Positions 16,990 to 27,250 of a stretch of 64,000 nucleotides of DNA are shown here, piece after piece (positions within the stretch are counted from its first letter, which is position 1; each line of letters starts with the position of its first letter). The DNA is from Variovorax sp. V213 (GTDB lineage: Bacteria > Pseudomonadota > Gammaproteobacteria > Burkholderiales > Burkholderiaceae_C), in the NCBI RefSeq assembly GCF_041154455.1, contig NZ_AP028664.1, positions 2,047,001 through 2,111,000 of the forward strand, given 5' to 3'. The notes beneath the pieces were generated by a model. The model was given only the letters and a program-made list of their open reading frames with translations, did not search any database and was not told the origin of the DNA. Made by a program: the position numbers and the translations under genes.

Positions 16990-17598
16990 ATGAGCGCACA
17001 GGAAATCAAAGGCCTCGGCATGATCCCGATGGTCATCGAGCAGTCGGGCCGCGGCGAGCGGTCCTACGACATCTATTCGCGTCTCCTCAAGGAACGCATC
17101 ATCTTCCTGGTGGGCGAGGTCAACGACCAGACCGCCAATCTCGTGGTGGCACAGCTGCTGTTCCTGGAGAGCGAGAATCCGGACAAGGACATTTCGTTCT
17201 ACATCAACTCCCCGGGCGGCAGCGTGAGCGCCGGCATGGCCATCTACGACACCATGCAGTTCATCAAGCCGGACGTGTCGACGATGTGCATCGGTTTTGC
17301 GGCCAGCATGGGCGCTTTCCTGTTGGCGGCCGGCGAAAAGGGCAAGCGTTTCTCGCTGCCCAATTCGAAGATCATGATCCACCAGGTGCTCGGCGGCGCC
17401 CGCGGCCAGGCCACGGACATCGAGATCCATGCCCGTGACATCCTGCGCACCAAGGACCAGATGAACCGCATCCTGGCCGAACGCACGGGCCAGCCGCTCG
17501 AAAAAGTCAAGTCGGACACCGAACGCGACTATTTCCTGACCGCGGACGAAGCCAAGGACTACGGCCTGGTCGACCAGGTCATTGCCAAGCGCGGTTGA
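16990..17598 (+). CDS. clpP: ATP-dependent Clp protease proteolytic subunit
   Basis: Serine peptidase that forms the two-ring chamber working with ClpX or ClpA. The 202-aa protein shows the whole catalytic triad: Ser106 in GFAASMGAFLL, His131 in MIHQVLGG and Asp180 in ERDYF. Loops YINSPGGSVSAG and GGARGQATDIEIHA are typical. The start at 16990 is preceded by a GGAG-type ribosome site and includes a short propeptide region that ClpP removes itself. It is followed by a strong terminator before clpX. Confidence 0.97.
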   Translation: MSAQEIKGLGMIPMVIEQSGRGERSYDIYSRLLKERIIFLVGEVNDQTANLVVAQLLFLESENPDKDISFYINSPGGSVSAGMAIYDTMQFIKPDVSTMCIGFAASMGAFLLAAGEKGKRFSLPNSKIMIHQVLGGARGQATDIEIHARDILRTKDQMNRILAERTGQPLEKVKSDTERDYFLTADEAKDYGLVDQVIAKRG

Positions 17599-17647
17599 CC
17601 GGTCGAACCTGCGCCACACGGCGCCGGTGGCGCCAAAAAGGCAAAAG

Positions 17648-17678
17648 CGGCGTTTTCCACAAGGGAAACGCCGTTTTT
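17648..17678 (+). terminator. Intrinsic terminator between clpP and clpX
   Basis: CGGCGTTTTCC at 17648-17658 pairs with GGGAAACGCCG at 17663-17673 (one wobble) around the loop ACAA, followed by TTTTT at 17674-17678. This is a classic Rho-independent terminator and implies that clpX also has a promoter of its own in the 40 bases before its start, or relies on read-through. Confidence 0.85.
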
Positions 17679-17721
17679 GTTTCGTTATCATTGTCCCTAC
17701 CCCGTTACGAGGCACCTGTCC

Positions 17722-18987
17722 ATGGCCGAAAAAAAAGGCTCTTCCAGCGAAAAAACGCTTTATTGCTCGTTCTGCGGCAAGAGCCAGCATGAGGTCAAGA
17801 AGCTGATCGCGGGCCCTTCGGTCTTCATTTGCGACGAGTGCATCGACCTTTGCAACGAAATCATCCGCGACGAGCTCCCGGCCGGTGAAGAGGCGCGCGA
17901 GGCGCGCAACGACCTGCCCACGCCGCTGGAGATCAAGACCAACCTCGACAACTACGTGATCGGCCAGGAGCCGGCCAAGCGCATGCTGTCGGTGGCCGTC
18001 TACAACCACTACAAGCGCCTGCGCCACAAGGAAAAGGCCAAGGGCGACGACGTCGAGCTCAGCAAGAGCAACATTCTCCTGATCGGGCCCACGGGCTCGG
18101 GCAAGACGCTGCTTGCGCAAACCCTCGCGCGCATGCTCGACGTGCCCTTCGTCATGGCCGACGCCACCACGCTGACCGAAGCCGGCTACGTGGGCGAGGA
18201 TGTCGAGAACATCATCCAGAAGCTGCTGCAAAGCTGCAACTACGAGGTCGAGCGGGCCCAGCGCGGCATCGTCTACATCGATGAAATCGACAAGATCTCG
18301 CGCAAGTCGGACAACCCCTCCATCACCCGCGACGTGTCGGGCGAGGGCGTGCAGCAGGCGCTCCTGAAGCTCATCGAAGGCACCATGGCCAGCGTGCCGC
18401 CCCAGGGCGGGCGCAAGCACCCGAACCAGGACTTCCTGCAGATCGACACGACCAACATCCTGTTCATCTGCGGCGGCGCCTTTGCCGGCCTCGAAAAAGT
18501 GATCGAAAACCGCACCGAGGCCTCGGGCATCGGCTTCGGCGCCTCGGTCAAGAGCAAGGCGCAGCGCAGCATCACCGAGGTGTTCCGCGAAGTCGAGCCC
18601 GAAGACCTGATCAAGTTCGGCCTGATTCCCGAACTCGTGGGCCGCATGCCCGTGGTGGCTTCGCTGGCCGAGCTCAGCGAAGATGCGCTGGTGCAGATCC
18701 TGACCGAGCCCAAGAATGCCGTGGTCAAGCAGTTCACCAAGCTGCTGCAGATGGAAGGCGTCGACCTCGAGATCCGTCCCGCGGCGCTCAAGGCCATTGC
18801 GCGCAAGGCGCTTGCGCGCAAGACGGGTGCGCGCGGATTGCGCTCCATCCTCGAGCAGTCGCTGATCGACACCATGTTCGAACTGCCGAATGCCACCAAC
18901 GTCGACAAGGTTGTGGTCGAAGAATCCACAATCGATGAAAACAAGCCGCCGCTGCTCGTGTACCGCGAAGCGGCCAAGAAGGCCTGA
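17722..18987 (+). CDS. clpX: ATP-dependent Clp protease ATP-binding subunit ClpX
   Basis: AAA+ unfoldase that recognises tagged substrates and feeds them to ClpP. The 421-aa protein begins with the ClpX zinc-binding domain, with Cys15, Cys18, Cys37 and Cys40 as the metal ligands. Walker A is GPTGSGKT, Walker B IVYIDEIDKI; the pore loop GYVGEDVENI and the IGF loop (SGIGFGASV) that docks on ClpP are present. ATG at 17722 gives the standard N terminus MAEKKGSSSEKTLYC. Confidence 0.97.
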   Translation: MAEKKGSSSEKTLYCSFCGKSQHEVKKLIAGPSVFICDECIDLCNEIIRDELPAGEEAREARNDLPTPLEIKTNLDNYVIGQEPAKRMLSVAVYNHYKRLRHKEKAKGDDVELSKSNILLIGPTGSGKTLLAQTLARMLDVPFVMADATTLTEAGYVGEDVENIIQKLLQSCNYEVERAQRGIVYIDEIDKISRKSDNPSITRDVSGEGVQQALLKLIEGTMASVPPQGGRKHPNQDFLQIDTTNILFICGGAFAGLEKVIENRTEASGIGFGASVKSKAQRSITEVFREVEPEDLIKFGLIPELVGRMPVVASLAELSEDALVQILTEPKNAVVKQFTKLLQMEGVDLEIRPAALKAIARKALARKTGARGLRSILEQSLIDTMFELPNATNVDKVVVEESTIDENKPPLLVYREAAKKA

Positions 18988-19053
18988 GTGAACGCGGCGC
19001 CGGCTCTTCTCACCGAGGCTTCCGGCGCCTTCGACAAAGAACGGGTGCACGGG

Positions 19054-19082
19054 CTTGAAATGCCCGCAGGCCCATCCATCTT
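19054..19082 (+). promoter_or_regulatory. Possible heat-shock (sigma-32) promoter of lon
   Basis: A perfect sigma-32 -35 core CTTGAA lies at 19054-19059, and 14 bases later ATCCATCTT (19074-19082) is a partial match to the CCCCATtTa -10 consensus. The position, with a start codon at 19107, fits lon, a heat-shock gene in other proteobacteria. The -10 match is weak, so this is tentative. Confidence 0.4.
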
Positions 19083-19106
19083 TGCCTGATCAATCAAAGG
19101 ATATTC

Positions 19107-21545
<2,439 letters not shown>

Positions 21546-21555
21546 TCGGCAGAAC

Positions 21556-21585
21556 TTGCCGAGCCCCGAAAAAGTGTTCTATAAT
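21556..21585 (+). promoter_or_regulatory. Promoter of the tRNA-Gly gene
   Basis: TTGCCG at 21556-21561 and a perfect TATAAT at 21580-21585 are 18 bases apart; the mature tRNA begins 14 bases after the -10. This is a strong sigma-70 promoter placed right behind the lon stop codon. Confidence 0.8.
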
Positions 21586-21599
21586 TCGAGGCTCGAAAC

Positions 21600-21675
21600 G
21601 CGGGAATAGCTCAGTTGGTAGAGCGCAACCTTGCCAAGGTTGAGGTCGAGAGTTCGAGACTCTTTTCCCGCTCCA
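21600..21675 (+). tRNA. tRNA-Gly (anticodon GCC)
   Basis: A 76-base tRNA with encoded CCA. The acceptor stem GCGGGAA pairs with TTCCCGC, the D arm contains AGCTCAGTTGGTAGAGC, the anticodon stem-loop CAACC-TTGCCAA-GGTTG has GCC at 21633-21635, and the T loop is TTCGAGA. It is the first of three tRNA genes in 410 bases. Confidence 0.98.
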
Positions 21676-21682
21676 GTTTTTG

Positions 21683-21711
21683 AAAAAGGGAAGCACTGCT
21701 TCCCTTTTTTT
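21683..21711 (+). terminator. Intrinsic terminator after tRNA-Gly
   Basis: GGGAAGC at 21688-21694 pairs perfectly with GCTTCCC at 21698-21704 over a 3-base loop, flanked by AAAAA before and seven T after. It should end the tRNA-Gly transcript, so the following tRNA-Cys needs its own promoter or read-through. Confidence 0.88.
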
Positions 21712-21740
21712 CGCGAGTTCGATTTCGTTTTCAGCAGCGT

Positions 21741-21814
21741 GGCGCGATAGCAAAGCGGTTATGCAACGGATTGCAAATCCGTCTAGCCCGGTTCGACTCC
21801 GGGTCGCGCCTCCA
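21741..21814 (+). tRNA. tRNA-Cys (anticodon GCA)
   Basis: A 74-base tRNA with encoded CCA. GGCGCGA pairs with TCGCGCC in the acceptor stem, the anticodon arm CGGAT-TGCAAAT-CCG carries GCA at 21773-21775, and the T arm is GCCCGGTTCGACTCCGGGT-like. No clear promoter is seen in the 29 bases between the preceding terminator and this gene. Confidence 0.97.
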
Positions 21815-21852
21815 CCTCTCCTGATCAGTTCGATCCAACCTCCATCGAAAAT

Positions 21853-21880
21853 AGCCCCGCCAACCTGCGTTGCCGGGGCT
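21853..21880 (+). terminator. Hairpin after tRNA-Cys
   Basis: AGCCCCG at 21853-21859 pairs with CGGGGCT at 21874-21880; CAAC/GTTG extend the stem inside past one mismatch. It is followed by CGTTTCGTTT rather than a pure T run, so it is a probable but imperfect terminator. Confidence 0.6.
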
Positions 21881-21917
21881 CGTTTCGTTTGGGTTATCGT
21901 CGATGTTCAAACCCGAG

Positions 21918-22009
21918 GCCCGGATGGTGAAATTGGTAGACACATCGGACTTAAAATCCGCCGCTTCCTTAATCGGGGCATACGGGTTCGATCCCCGTTC
22001 CGGGCACCA
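21918..22009 (+). tRNA. tRNA-Leu (anticodon UAA)
   Basis: A 92-base class II tRNA with encoded CCA. GCCCGGA pairs with TCCGGGC, the anticodon loop CTTAAAA has TAA at 21952-21954, and a long variable arm (CGCTTCCTTAATCGGGGCAT) precedes the T arm ACGGGTTCGATCCCCGT. It lies only 22 bases before the next protein gene, with no terminator between, so the two may share a transcript. Confidence 0.97.
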
Positions 22010-22031
22010 TATTTAGACAAGGGAGCACTCC

Positions 22032-22664
22032 ATGCCTCGTTACAACGCTCCATTTGAAATTCATGTGCACGGCGACGTGCCGCTGCGGTCTGACGTCACC
22101 TTCGACCAGATCCAGGAAGCACTCAAGCCGCTGTGGGCCTATTCGGGCGCCAAGTCGCTGGCCGACGGCGCCACGAGCACCTACGAAGAAGAGCCCGGCA
22201 TCCGTTTCGAGCAGAAGGACCACATGCTCCAGATGTGCTGGACGGTGCCAGGCGACGACGACTTTCGCCAGGCGCTCGACGAGATGTGCATGGCGCTGAA
22301 TGAACTGTCGGAACGCGGTGCCGCCATCGAGGTCACCTTCTACGACACCGACTTCGACGAGGAAGAGGGCGACCCCGACGAAGAATCGCGCGACGATTTC
22401 CTGATGCTGTTCGTGGGCCCCAATCCGGCCGCGATCATGCAGGTGCAGCGCGACCTGCTGGTGGAAGATGTCGTCAACCTGATGGAACGCCACTTCGATG
22501 GTGCCGAGCTTGGCGGCGTGGTGTCCGAGATCGACCGCCTCTTCAGCGACCGCTTCGATGCCCTCGTGAATTCGCTCGAGATCGGCAAGCGCCCGCGCGG
22601 CACCGGCGGCAGTGGCAGCGGCGGTGGGCATGGCGGCGGCCGCCGTCCGCGCCACCTGCACTGA
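22032..22664 (+). CDS. Conserved-looking acidic protein with Gly-rich tail, function unknown
   Basis: A 210-aa soluble protein with no signal peptide. Residues 1-185 form a compact acidic domain (for example FYDTDFDEEEGDPDEE near residue 102). The last 25 residues are a low-complexity Gly/Ser/Arg tail with a GGGHGGGRRPRHLH end, which might bind metal or nucleic acid. I do not recognise the family with certainty. A ribosome site (AGGGAGCA) precedes ATG 22032. It directly follows tRNA-Leu and precedes the MFS gene by 40 bases. Confidence 0.8.
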   Translation: MPRYNAPFEIHVHGDVPLRSDVTFDQIQEALKPLWAYSGAKSLADGATSTYEEEPGIRFEQKDHMLQMCWTVPGDDDFRQALDEMCMALNELSERGAAIEVTFYDTDFDEEEGDPDEESRDDFLMLFVGPNPAAIMQVQRDLLVEDVVNLMERHFDGAELGGVVSEIDRLFSDRFDALVNSLEIGKRPRGTGGSGSGGGHGGGRRPRHLH

Positions 22665-22704
22665 CGCAGGCCGCAGCTTCCCCGGCGCCGCGATTCACCG
22701 CCGC

Positions 22705-24006
22705 ATGGCGCTGTTTCCGTCTTCCGCCCTGAACGCCGGCGTGCGCAAGCGCGAGGTGTTCGGCTGGGCGATGTACGACTTTGCCAATTCGGGCTACACC
22801 ACGGTCGTCATCACGGCCGTGTTCGCCGCTTACTTCGTGGGCGGCATCGCCAAGGGGGCGCCCTGGGCCGCCTTTGCCTGGACCGCGGCGCTCAGCGTCT
22901 CCTATGCCATCGTGATGCTCTCCATGCCCGCCATCGGGGCCTGGGCCGACCGCCGCGCGGCCAAGAAGCGCGTGCTCGTCATCGCAACGGCGGGCTGCGT
23001 GCTTGCCACGGCCGCGCTTGCGCTGACGCCCAGGTTCTCGGGCGCCGCGGGCGTTGCGGTGGCCATGGGGCTGGTGATCGTCTCCAACACCTTCTATTCG
23101 TACGGCGAGTCGCTGACCGGCGCCTTCCTGCCCGAGCTCGCAACGGCTGAGGGCATGGGCAAGGTCAGCGGATGGGGTTGGGCCTTCGGCTATATCGGCG
23201 GCATGCTCGCGCTCGGATCGTGCCTGGCCTACGTGCTGTCCTCGCAGGCGAAAGGGCTGCCGGCATCGCACTTCGTGCCGGTCACGATGCTGATCACGGC
23301 CGCCATCTACGGCACGGCGGCTTGCGCCACTTTTGCGCTGCTGCCCGAGCGCGCACGGCCCCGAACGACCCGCGGTGCGCCGAGCGCCTGGCAGCAGTTG
23401 CGCGCCACGTTCCGCGAGGCGCGCGCCTATCGCGACTTCATGTGGCTGCTGGTCTGCACCGTGTGCTACCAGGGCGGCGTGGCGGTGGCCATCACGCTTG
23501 CGGCCATCTATGCCGAACAGGTCATCGGCTTCGTGGCGAGCGAGACCATGGTGCTGATCTTCGTGCTCAATATCGCCGCCGCGGTCGGCGCCTTTGCTTT
23601 CGGCTATGTGCAGGACCGCATCGGCCACAAGGTCTCGCTGGCCGGCACGCTGGTGGCGTGGATCGCGGTCTGCGTGATTGCCGCCCTGGCGACCACCAAG
23701 GGCACCTTCTGGTGGGCCGCCGCCATTGCGGGGCTTGCCATGGGCTCGAGCCAGTCGGCCGGCCGCGCCATGACCGGCTACCTTGCGCCGCCGCGGCAGC
23801 TGGCCGAATTCTTCGGGCTCTGGACCTTCGCCACGCGCCTGGCAAGCATCATCGGTCCGCTGATGTTCGGCGCCATCACGTGGGCCGCGGGGGGCAACCA
23901 GCGCATCGCCATTCTCTCGACCGCGGCACTCTTCGTGGCTGGGCTGCTGCTGTTGCTGCCCATCGACATGGCGCGCGGCCGCGAAGCCGCTTTGCACAGT
24001 AGGTAG
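22705..24006 (+). CDS. MFS transporter, UMF1 (Atg22-like) family
   Basis: A 433-aa inner-membrane protein with twelve predicted helices. The N-terminal motif EVFGWAMYDFANSGYTTVVIT is the hallmark of the UMF1/Atg22-like branch of the major facilitator superfamily. ADRRAAKKR matches the cytoplasmic loop 2-3 MFS motif. Yeast Atg22 exports amino acids from the vacuole; bacterial substrates are unknown. ATG 22705 is chosen because it puts the signature about 17 residues in; the frame is open upstream, where it overlaps the previous gene. Confidence 0.88.
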   Translation: MALFPSSALNAGVRKREVFGWAMYDFANSGYTTVVITAVFAAYFVGGIAKGAPWAAFAWTAALSVSYAIVMLSMPAIGAWADRRAAKKRVLVIATAGCVLATAALALTPRFSGAAGVAVAMGLVIVSNTFYSYGESLTGAFLPELATAEGMGKVSGWGWAFGYIGGMLALGSCLAYVLSSQAKGLPASHFVPVTMLITAAIYGTAACATFALLPERARPRTTRGAPSAWQQLRATFREARAYRDFMWLLVCTVCYQGGVAVAITLAAIYAEQVIGFVASETMVLIFVLNIAAAVGAFAFGYVQDRIGHKVSLAGTLVAWIAVCVIAALATTKGTFWWAAAIAGLAMGSSQSAGRAMTGYLAPPRQLAEFFGLWTFATRLASIIGPLMFGAITWAAGGNQRIAILSTAALFVAGLLLLLPIDMARGREAALHSR

Positions 24007-24027
24007 GCAGCCGATAGGGCCTGTGGC

Positions 24028-24807
24028 TCAGGGTATCTGCTGCTGCAGGGATTTGGGCACCCGGTAGCGCTCGCCGTCGTAGCGCAGCGTCACGGTGTTG
24101 AACCGCGCGGGCAGGGACTTCTCGGCGCAGCCCTGGTCTTCCTGCACCTGCGCGTGGCTCTGGACCAGCGTGCGCGCGAGTTGAAGGTCGGCGTAGCCGT
24201 TGCTCGCCGACTTGCCGACCGAAAGCATGGTGCGCAGTTTCTCGAAGCGGCCGGTGCAGGTGCTGTCCCATCCGCCGCTGTCGTGATCGAGCTCGACCTC
24301 CTGCAGCACCTGCCGAAGCTTGCTGCCGTGGTGCACGTAGAGGCGGATGGTTTCGCTCGCGACCGAACTGCCCGGTGCCGTCCCCCGGTAGCGCACGCGC
24401 AGCCCGAAGGCGCGCGTGTCGGCCGACAGCACATAGCGCGCGGTGTCGATCCGGATGTCCTGGATCGCGGTCGCGCTGTCTTCGTCGAGCGCCTCGGGCT
24501 GGAAGATGCGACCGATCACCGTGTCGCGTTCGGTGTTGCCGTTGTCGGGCCGCTGGATCAGCAGCAGCTCGAGATCGAAGACCTTGGCGCCCGTGCTGCT
24601 GGTCTCGCGCGGCACGGGCAGCACCACGATGCTGCGCCCCGGGAAGGCCGGCCATGGCTTGCAGGCGGCCAGGCGCTCGTCGAGCGTGCGGTTCGGATGC
24701 AGCTTGGCGTGCATGCGTTCGGCCAGGCCGCTCTCGCAGGCGGCATGGCCGAGGCCCGTGGCCGAAAGGCACAGCAGGAGCAAGCCGTGACGCAAAAAGG
24801 GACGCAT
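24028..24807 (-). CDS. Predicted periplasmic protein of unknown function
   Basis: A 259-aa protein with a signal peptide (basic start, hydrophobic core, likely cleavage after GLGHA near residue 22). The mature part has six or more cysteines counting those near its start (ACES, AACK) and in CTGRF and GCAEK, suggesting disulfides. I do not recognise a domain. It lies 12 bases behind murI in the same direction and is convergent with the MFS gene, so it is probably the last gene of a fum-murI transcript. Confidence 0.75.
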   Translation of the reverse strand: MRPFLRHGLLLLCLSATGLGHAACESGLAERMHAKLHPNRTLDERLAACKPWPAFPGRSIVVLPVPRETSSTGAKVFDLELLLIQRPDNGNTERDTVIGRIFQPEALDEDSATAIQDIRIDTARYVLSADTRAFGLRVRYRGTAPGSSVASETIRLYVHHGSKLRQVLQEVELDHDSGGWDSTCTGRFEKLRTMLSVGKSASNGYADLQLARTLVQSHAQVQEDQGCAEKSLPARFNTVTLRYDGERYRVPKSLQQQIP

Positions 24808-24819
24808 GCGGGTCGGGGT

Positions 24820-25629
24820 TCAGGTGGCGGTTGCGGCAGCTGCCGTCGCGGCTTGCGGCCGCCGTTGCAGCCAGTGCGCGGCTGCGGCTTCGAGCGCGGC
24901 CAGATCGCCGCTGCCTTGCAGCAGCAGGCCGCCTTCGCCGCTGTCCGCCAGGCGGCCGAGCGACGCCAGCACGCGCCGGGTCTGCAGCGCGACTGGCGCG
25001 CCGGTGTCGATGAAGCGCAGCACGGTTGGCGCATGGCGCTGCAGTTCGCTCTTCACGAGCGGGTAGTGCGTGCAGCCGAGCACGACGGTGTCGACTTCAC
25101 CGGGTGAGTCGCCAAAAGGGCCGGCCTCGGCCATGTAGCGGGCGCAGAGCGCCGTGATGGCCGCGGCGTCGAAGCCTTCGATGGCCTTCACGAGGCCATC
25201 GCATGGCACTGCGCGAACATTCGCAGACCCTGCGAAAGAGTCGCGCAGCGCCGCGTACTTGGCGCTGGCCAGCGTTCCGCGCGTCGCCATCACCGAGATG
25301 TGGCCGGTGCGGCTCGTCGCCACGGCGGGCTTGAGCGCTGGCTCCAGGCCCACGATCGGCAATGCCGGATGCTCGGCACGCAGCAGGTGGATCGCCGCCG
25401 TGGTGGCCGTGTTGCAGGCCACCACCAATGCCTTGATGCCGTGCTCGCCGACCAGCTGATCGGCCACCTTGCGCGAGCGTTCGATCACATAGGCATCGCC
25501 GCGCTCGCCATACGGCGCGAAAGCGGTGTCTGCGAAATAGACGAAGCGCTCGTGCGGCAGCTCGGCGCGCAGCGCGGCGAGCACGCTGAGCCCGCCGACG
25601 CCGCTGTCGAAGACACCAATAAGGCTCAA
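24820..25629 (-). CDS. murI: Glutamate racemase
   Basis: Makes D-glutamate for peptidoglycan. The 269-aa protein has the N-terminal FDSGVGGLSV motif (Asp8) and the two catalytic cysteines, Cys72 in VACNTATT and Cys186 in VLGCTHYPL. The likely start is TTG at 25629, which overlaps the fumarase stop as TTGA and has GGAAGAA just upstream as ribosome site. An upstream in-frame start would overlap fumarase by nearly 60 bases. The Ala-rich C-terminal tail (AATAAAATAT-type) is low complexity. Confidence 0.93.
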   Translation of the reverse strand: MSLIGVFDSGVGGLSVLAALRAELPHERFVYFADTAFAPYGERGDAYVIERSRKVADQLVGEHGIKALVVACNTATTAAIHLLRAEHPALPIVGLEPALKPAVATSRTGHISVMATRGTLASAKYAALRDSFAGSANVRAVPCDGLVKAIEGFDAAAITALCARYMAEAGPFGDSPGEVDTVVLGCTHYPLVKSELQRHAPTVLRFIDTGAPVALQTRRVLASLGRLADSGEGGLLLQGSGDLAALEAAAAHWLQRRPQAATAAAATAT

Positions 25630-27179
25630 GCTTCTTCCATCATGATGGTCTTGAACTCGCCGCTCGCAATGCGCTTTTGCCACTCGGCCGGGCCGGTGAT
25701 ATGCGCGCTGGTGCCGCCGGCATCGACCGCCACCGTCACGGGCATGTCGACCACGTCGAATTCGTAGATGGCTTCCATGCCCAGGTCCTCGAAGCCCACC
25801 ACCTTGGCGGTCTTGATGGCCTTGCTCACGAGGTAGGCGGCGCCGCCCACGGCCATGAGGTAGGCGCTCTTGTGCTTCTTGATGGCCTCGATGGCGACCG
25901 GGCCGCGCTCGGCCTTGCCGATCATCGCGATCAGGCCGGTTTCTGCCAGCATCATCTCGGTGAAGCCGTCCATGCGCGTGGCCGTGGTCGGGCCGGCGGG
26001 GCCCACGGCCTCATCGCCCACCGGGTCGACCGGGCCGACGTAGTAGATGACGCGGTTGGTGAAGTCCACCGGCAGCTTTTCGCCCTTGGCCAGCATGCCC
26101 TGGATGCGCTTGTGCGCGGCGTCGCGGCCGGTCAGCATCTTGCCGTTGAGCAGCAGGGTGTCGCCGGGCTTCCAGCTCGCCACTTCGGCGGGCGTGAGCT
26201 TGTCCAGGTCGACGCGCTTGCTCTTCTTTTCGTCGGGCGCCCAGTTCACGTCGGGCCACAGGTCGAGCGACGGCGGGTCGAGGTAGACCGCGCCGCTGCC
26301 GTCCATCACGAAATGCGCATGGCGGGTGGCCGCGCAATTGGGGATCATCGCCACCGGCTTGCTGGCCGCGTGGGTGGGGTACATCTTGATCTTGATGTCG
26401 AGCACGGTGGCCAGGCCGCCCAGGCCCTGCGCGCCGATGCCCAGCGCATTGACCTTCTCGTACAGCTCGATGCGCAGCGCCTCGACCTTGCTCAGTTCGG
26501 CGCCCGAGGCCTTCTTGGCCTGCAGCGCGTGCATGTCGAGGTCGTCCATCAGGCTTTCCTTGGCCATCAGCGCGGCCTTCTCGGCGGTGCCGCCGATGCC
26601 GATGCCCAGCATGCCCGGCGGGCACCAGCCCGCGCCCATGGTCGGCACGGTCTTGAGCACCCAGTCGACCACGCTGTCGCCGGGGTTCAGCATCACGAGC
26701 TTGCTCTTGTTCTCGCTGCCGCCGCCCTTGGCCGCCACGGTCACTTCGACGGTGTTGCCCGGAACGATCTCGGTGAAGATCACCGCGGGCGTGTTGTCCT
26801 TGGTGTTCTTGCGGTCGAACTGCGGGTCGGCCACGACCGAGGCGCGCAGCGTGTTGTCGGGGTGGTTGTAGCCGCGACGCACGCCTTCGTTGATGGCGTC
26901 GTCCAGCGAACCGGTGAAACCGCCCCAGCGCACGTCCATGCCCACCTTGAGGAACACGTTGACGATGCCGGTGTCCTGGCAGATCGGGCGGTGGCCCGTG
27001 GCGCTCATCTTGCTGTTGGTCAGGATCTGCGCAATGGCGTCCTTGGCGGCGGGGCTCTGCTCGCGCTCGTAGGCGCGGGCCAGGTGGGCGATGTAGTCGG
27101 CGGGATGGTAGTAGCTGATGTACTGCAGTGCGGCGCTGATCGATTCGATCAGGTCGGCCTGCTGGATCGTGGTCGTCAT
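25626..27179 (-). CDS. fumA: Fumarate hydratase, class I (iron-sulfur)
   Basis: Interconverts fumarate and malate with an oxygen-sensitive [4Fe-4S] cluster. The 517-aa single-chain enzyme is close to the length of E. coli FumA/FumB (548). The alpha part carries GHRPICQDTGIVNVFLKVG with a cluster cysteine, then GAGWCPPGMLGIGIGG and PNCAATRHAHFVMDGSG, and the beta part contains VGPAGPTTATRMD and DAGGTSAHI. An iron-independent FumC is encoded 4 kb away on the other strand. murI is coupled behind it. A cytosine-rich stretch precedes the ATG and no strong ribosome site is visible. Confidence 0.95.
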   Translation of the reverse strand: MTTTIQQADLIESISAALQYISYYHPADYIAHLARAYEREQSPAAKDAIAQILTNSKMSATGHRPICQDTGIVNVFLKVGMDVRWGGFTGSLDDAINEGVRRGYNHPDNTLRASVVADPQFDRKNTKDNTPAVIFTEIVPGNTVEVTVAAKGGGSENKSKLVMLNPGDSVVDWVLKTVPTMGAGWCPPGMLGIGIGGTAEKAALMAKESLMDDLDMHALQAKKASGAELSKVEALRIELYEKVNALGIGAQGLGGLATVLDIKIKMYPTHAASKPVAMIPNCAATRHAHFVMDGSGAVYLDPPSLDLWPDVNWAPDEKKSKRVDLDKLTPAEVASWKPGDTLLLNGKMLTGRDAAHKRIQGMLAKGEKLPVDFTNRVIYYVGPVDPVGDEAVGPAGPTTATRMDGFTEMMLAETGLIAMIGKAERGPVAIEAIKKHKSAYLMAVGGAAYLVSKAIKTAKVVGFEDLGMEAIYEFDVVDMPVTVAVDAGGTSAHITGPAEWQKRIASGEFKTIMMEEA

Positions 27180-27250
27180 GGTGGGGGGTGCTTTTTGGAG
27201 TGTGGAAACGCCCCCCGATTATCTCAGCCGCCGCGCCCGGCCCCGTCGCG

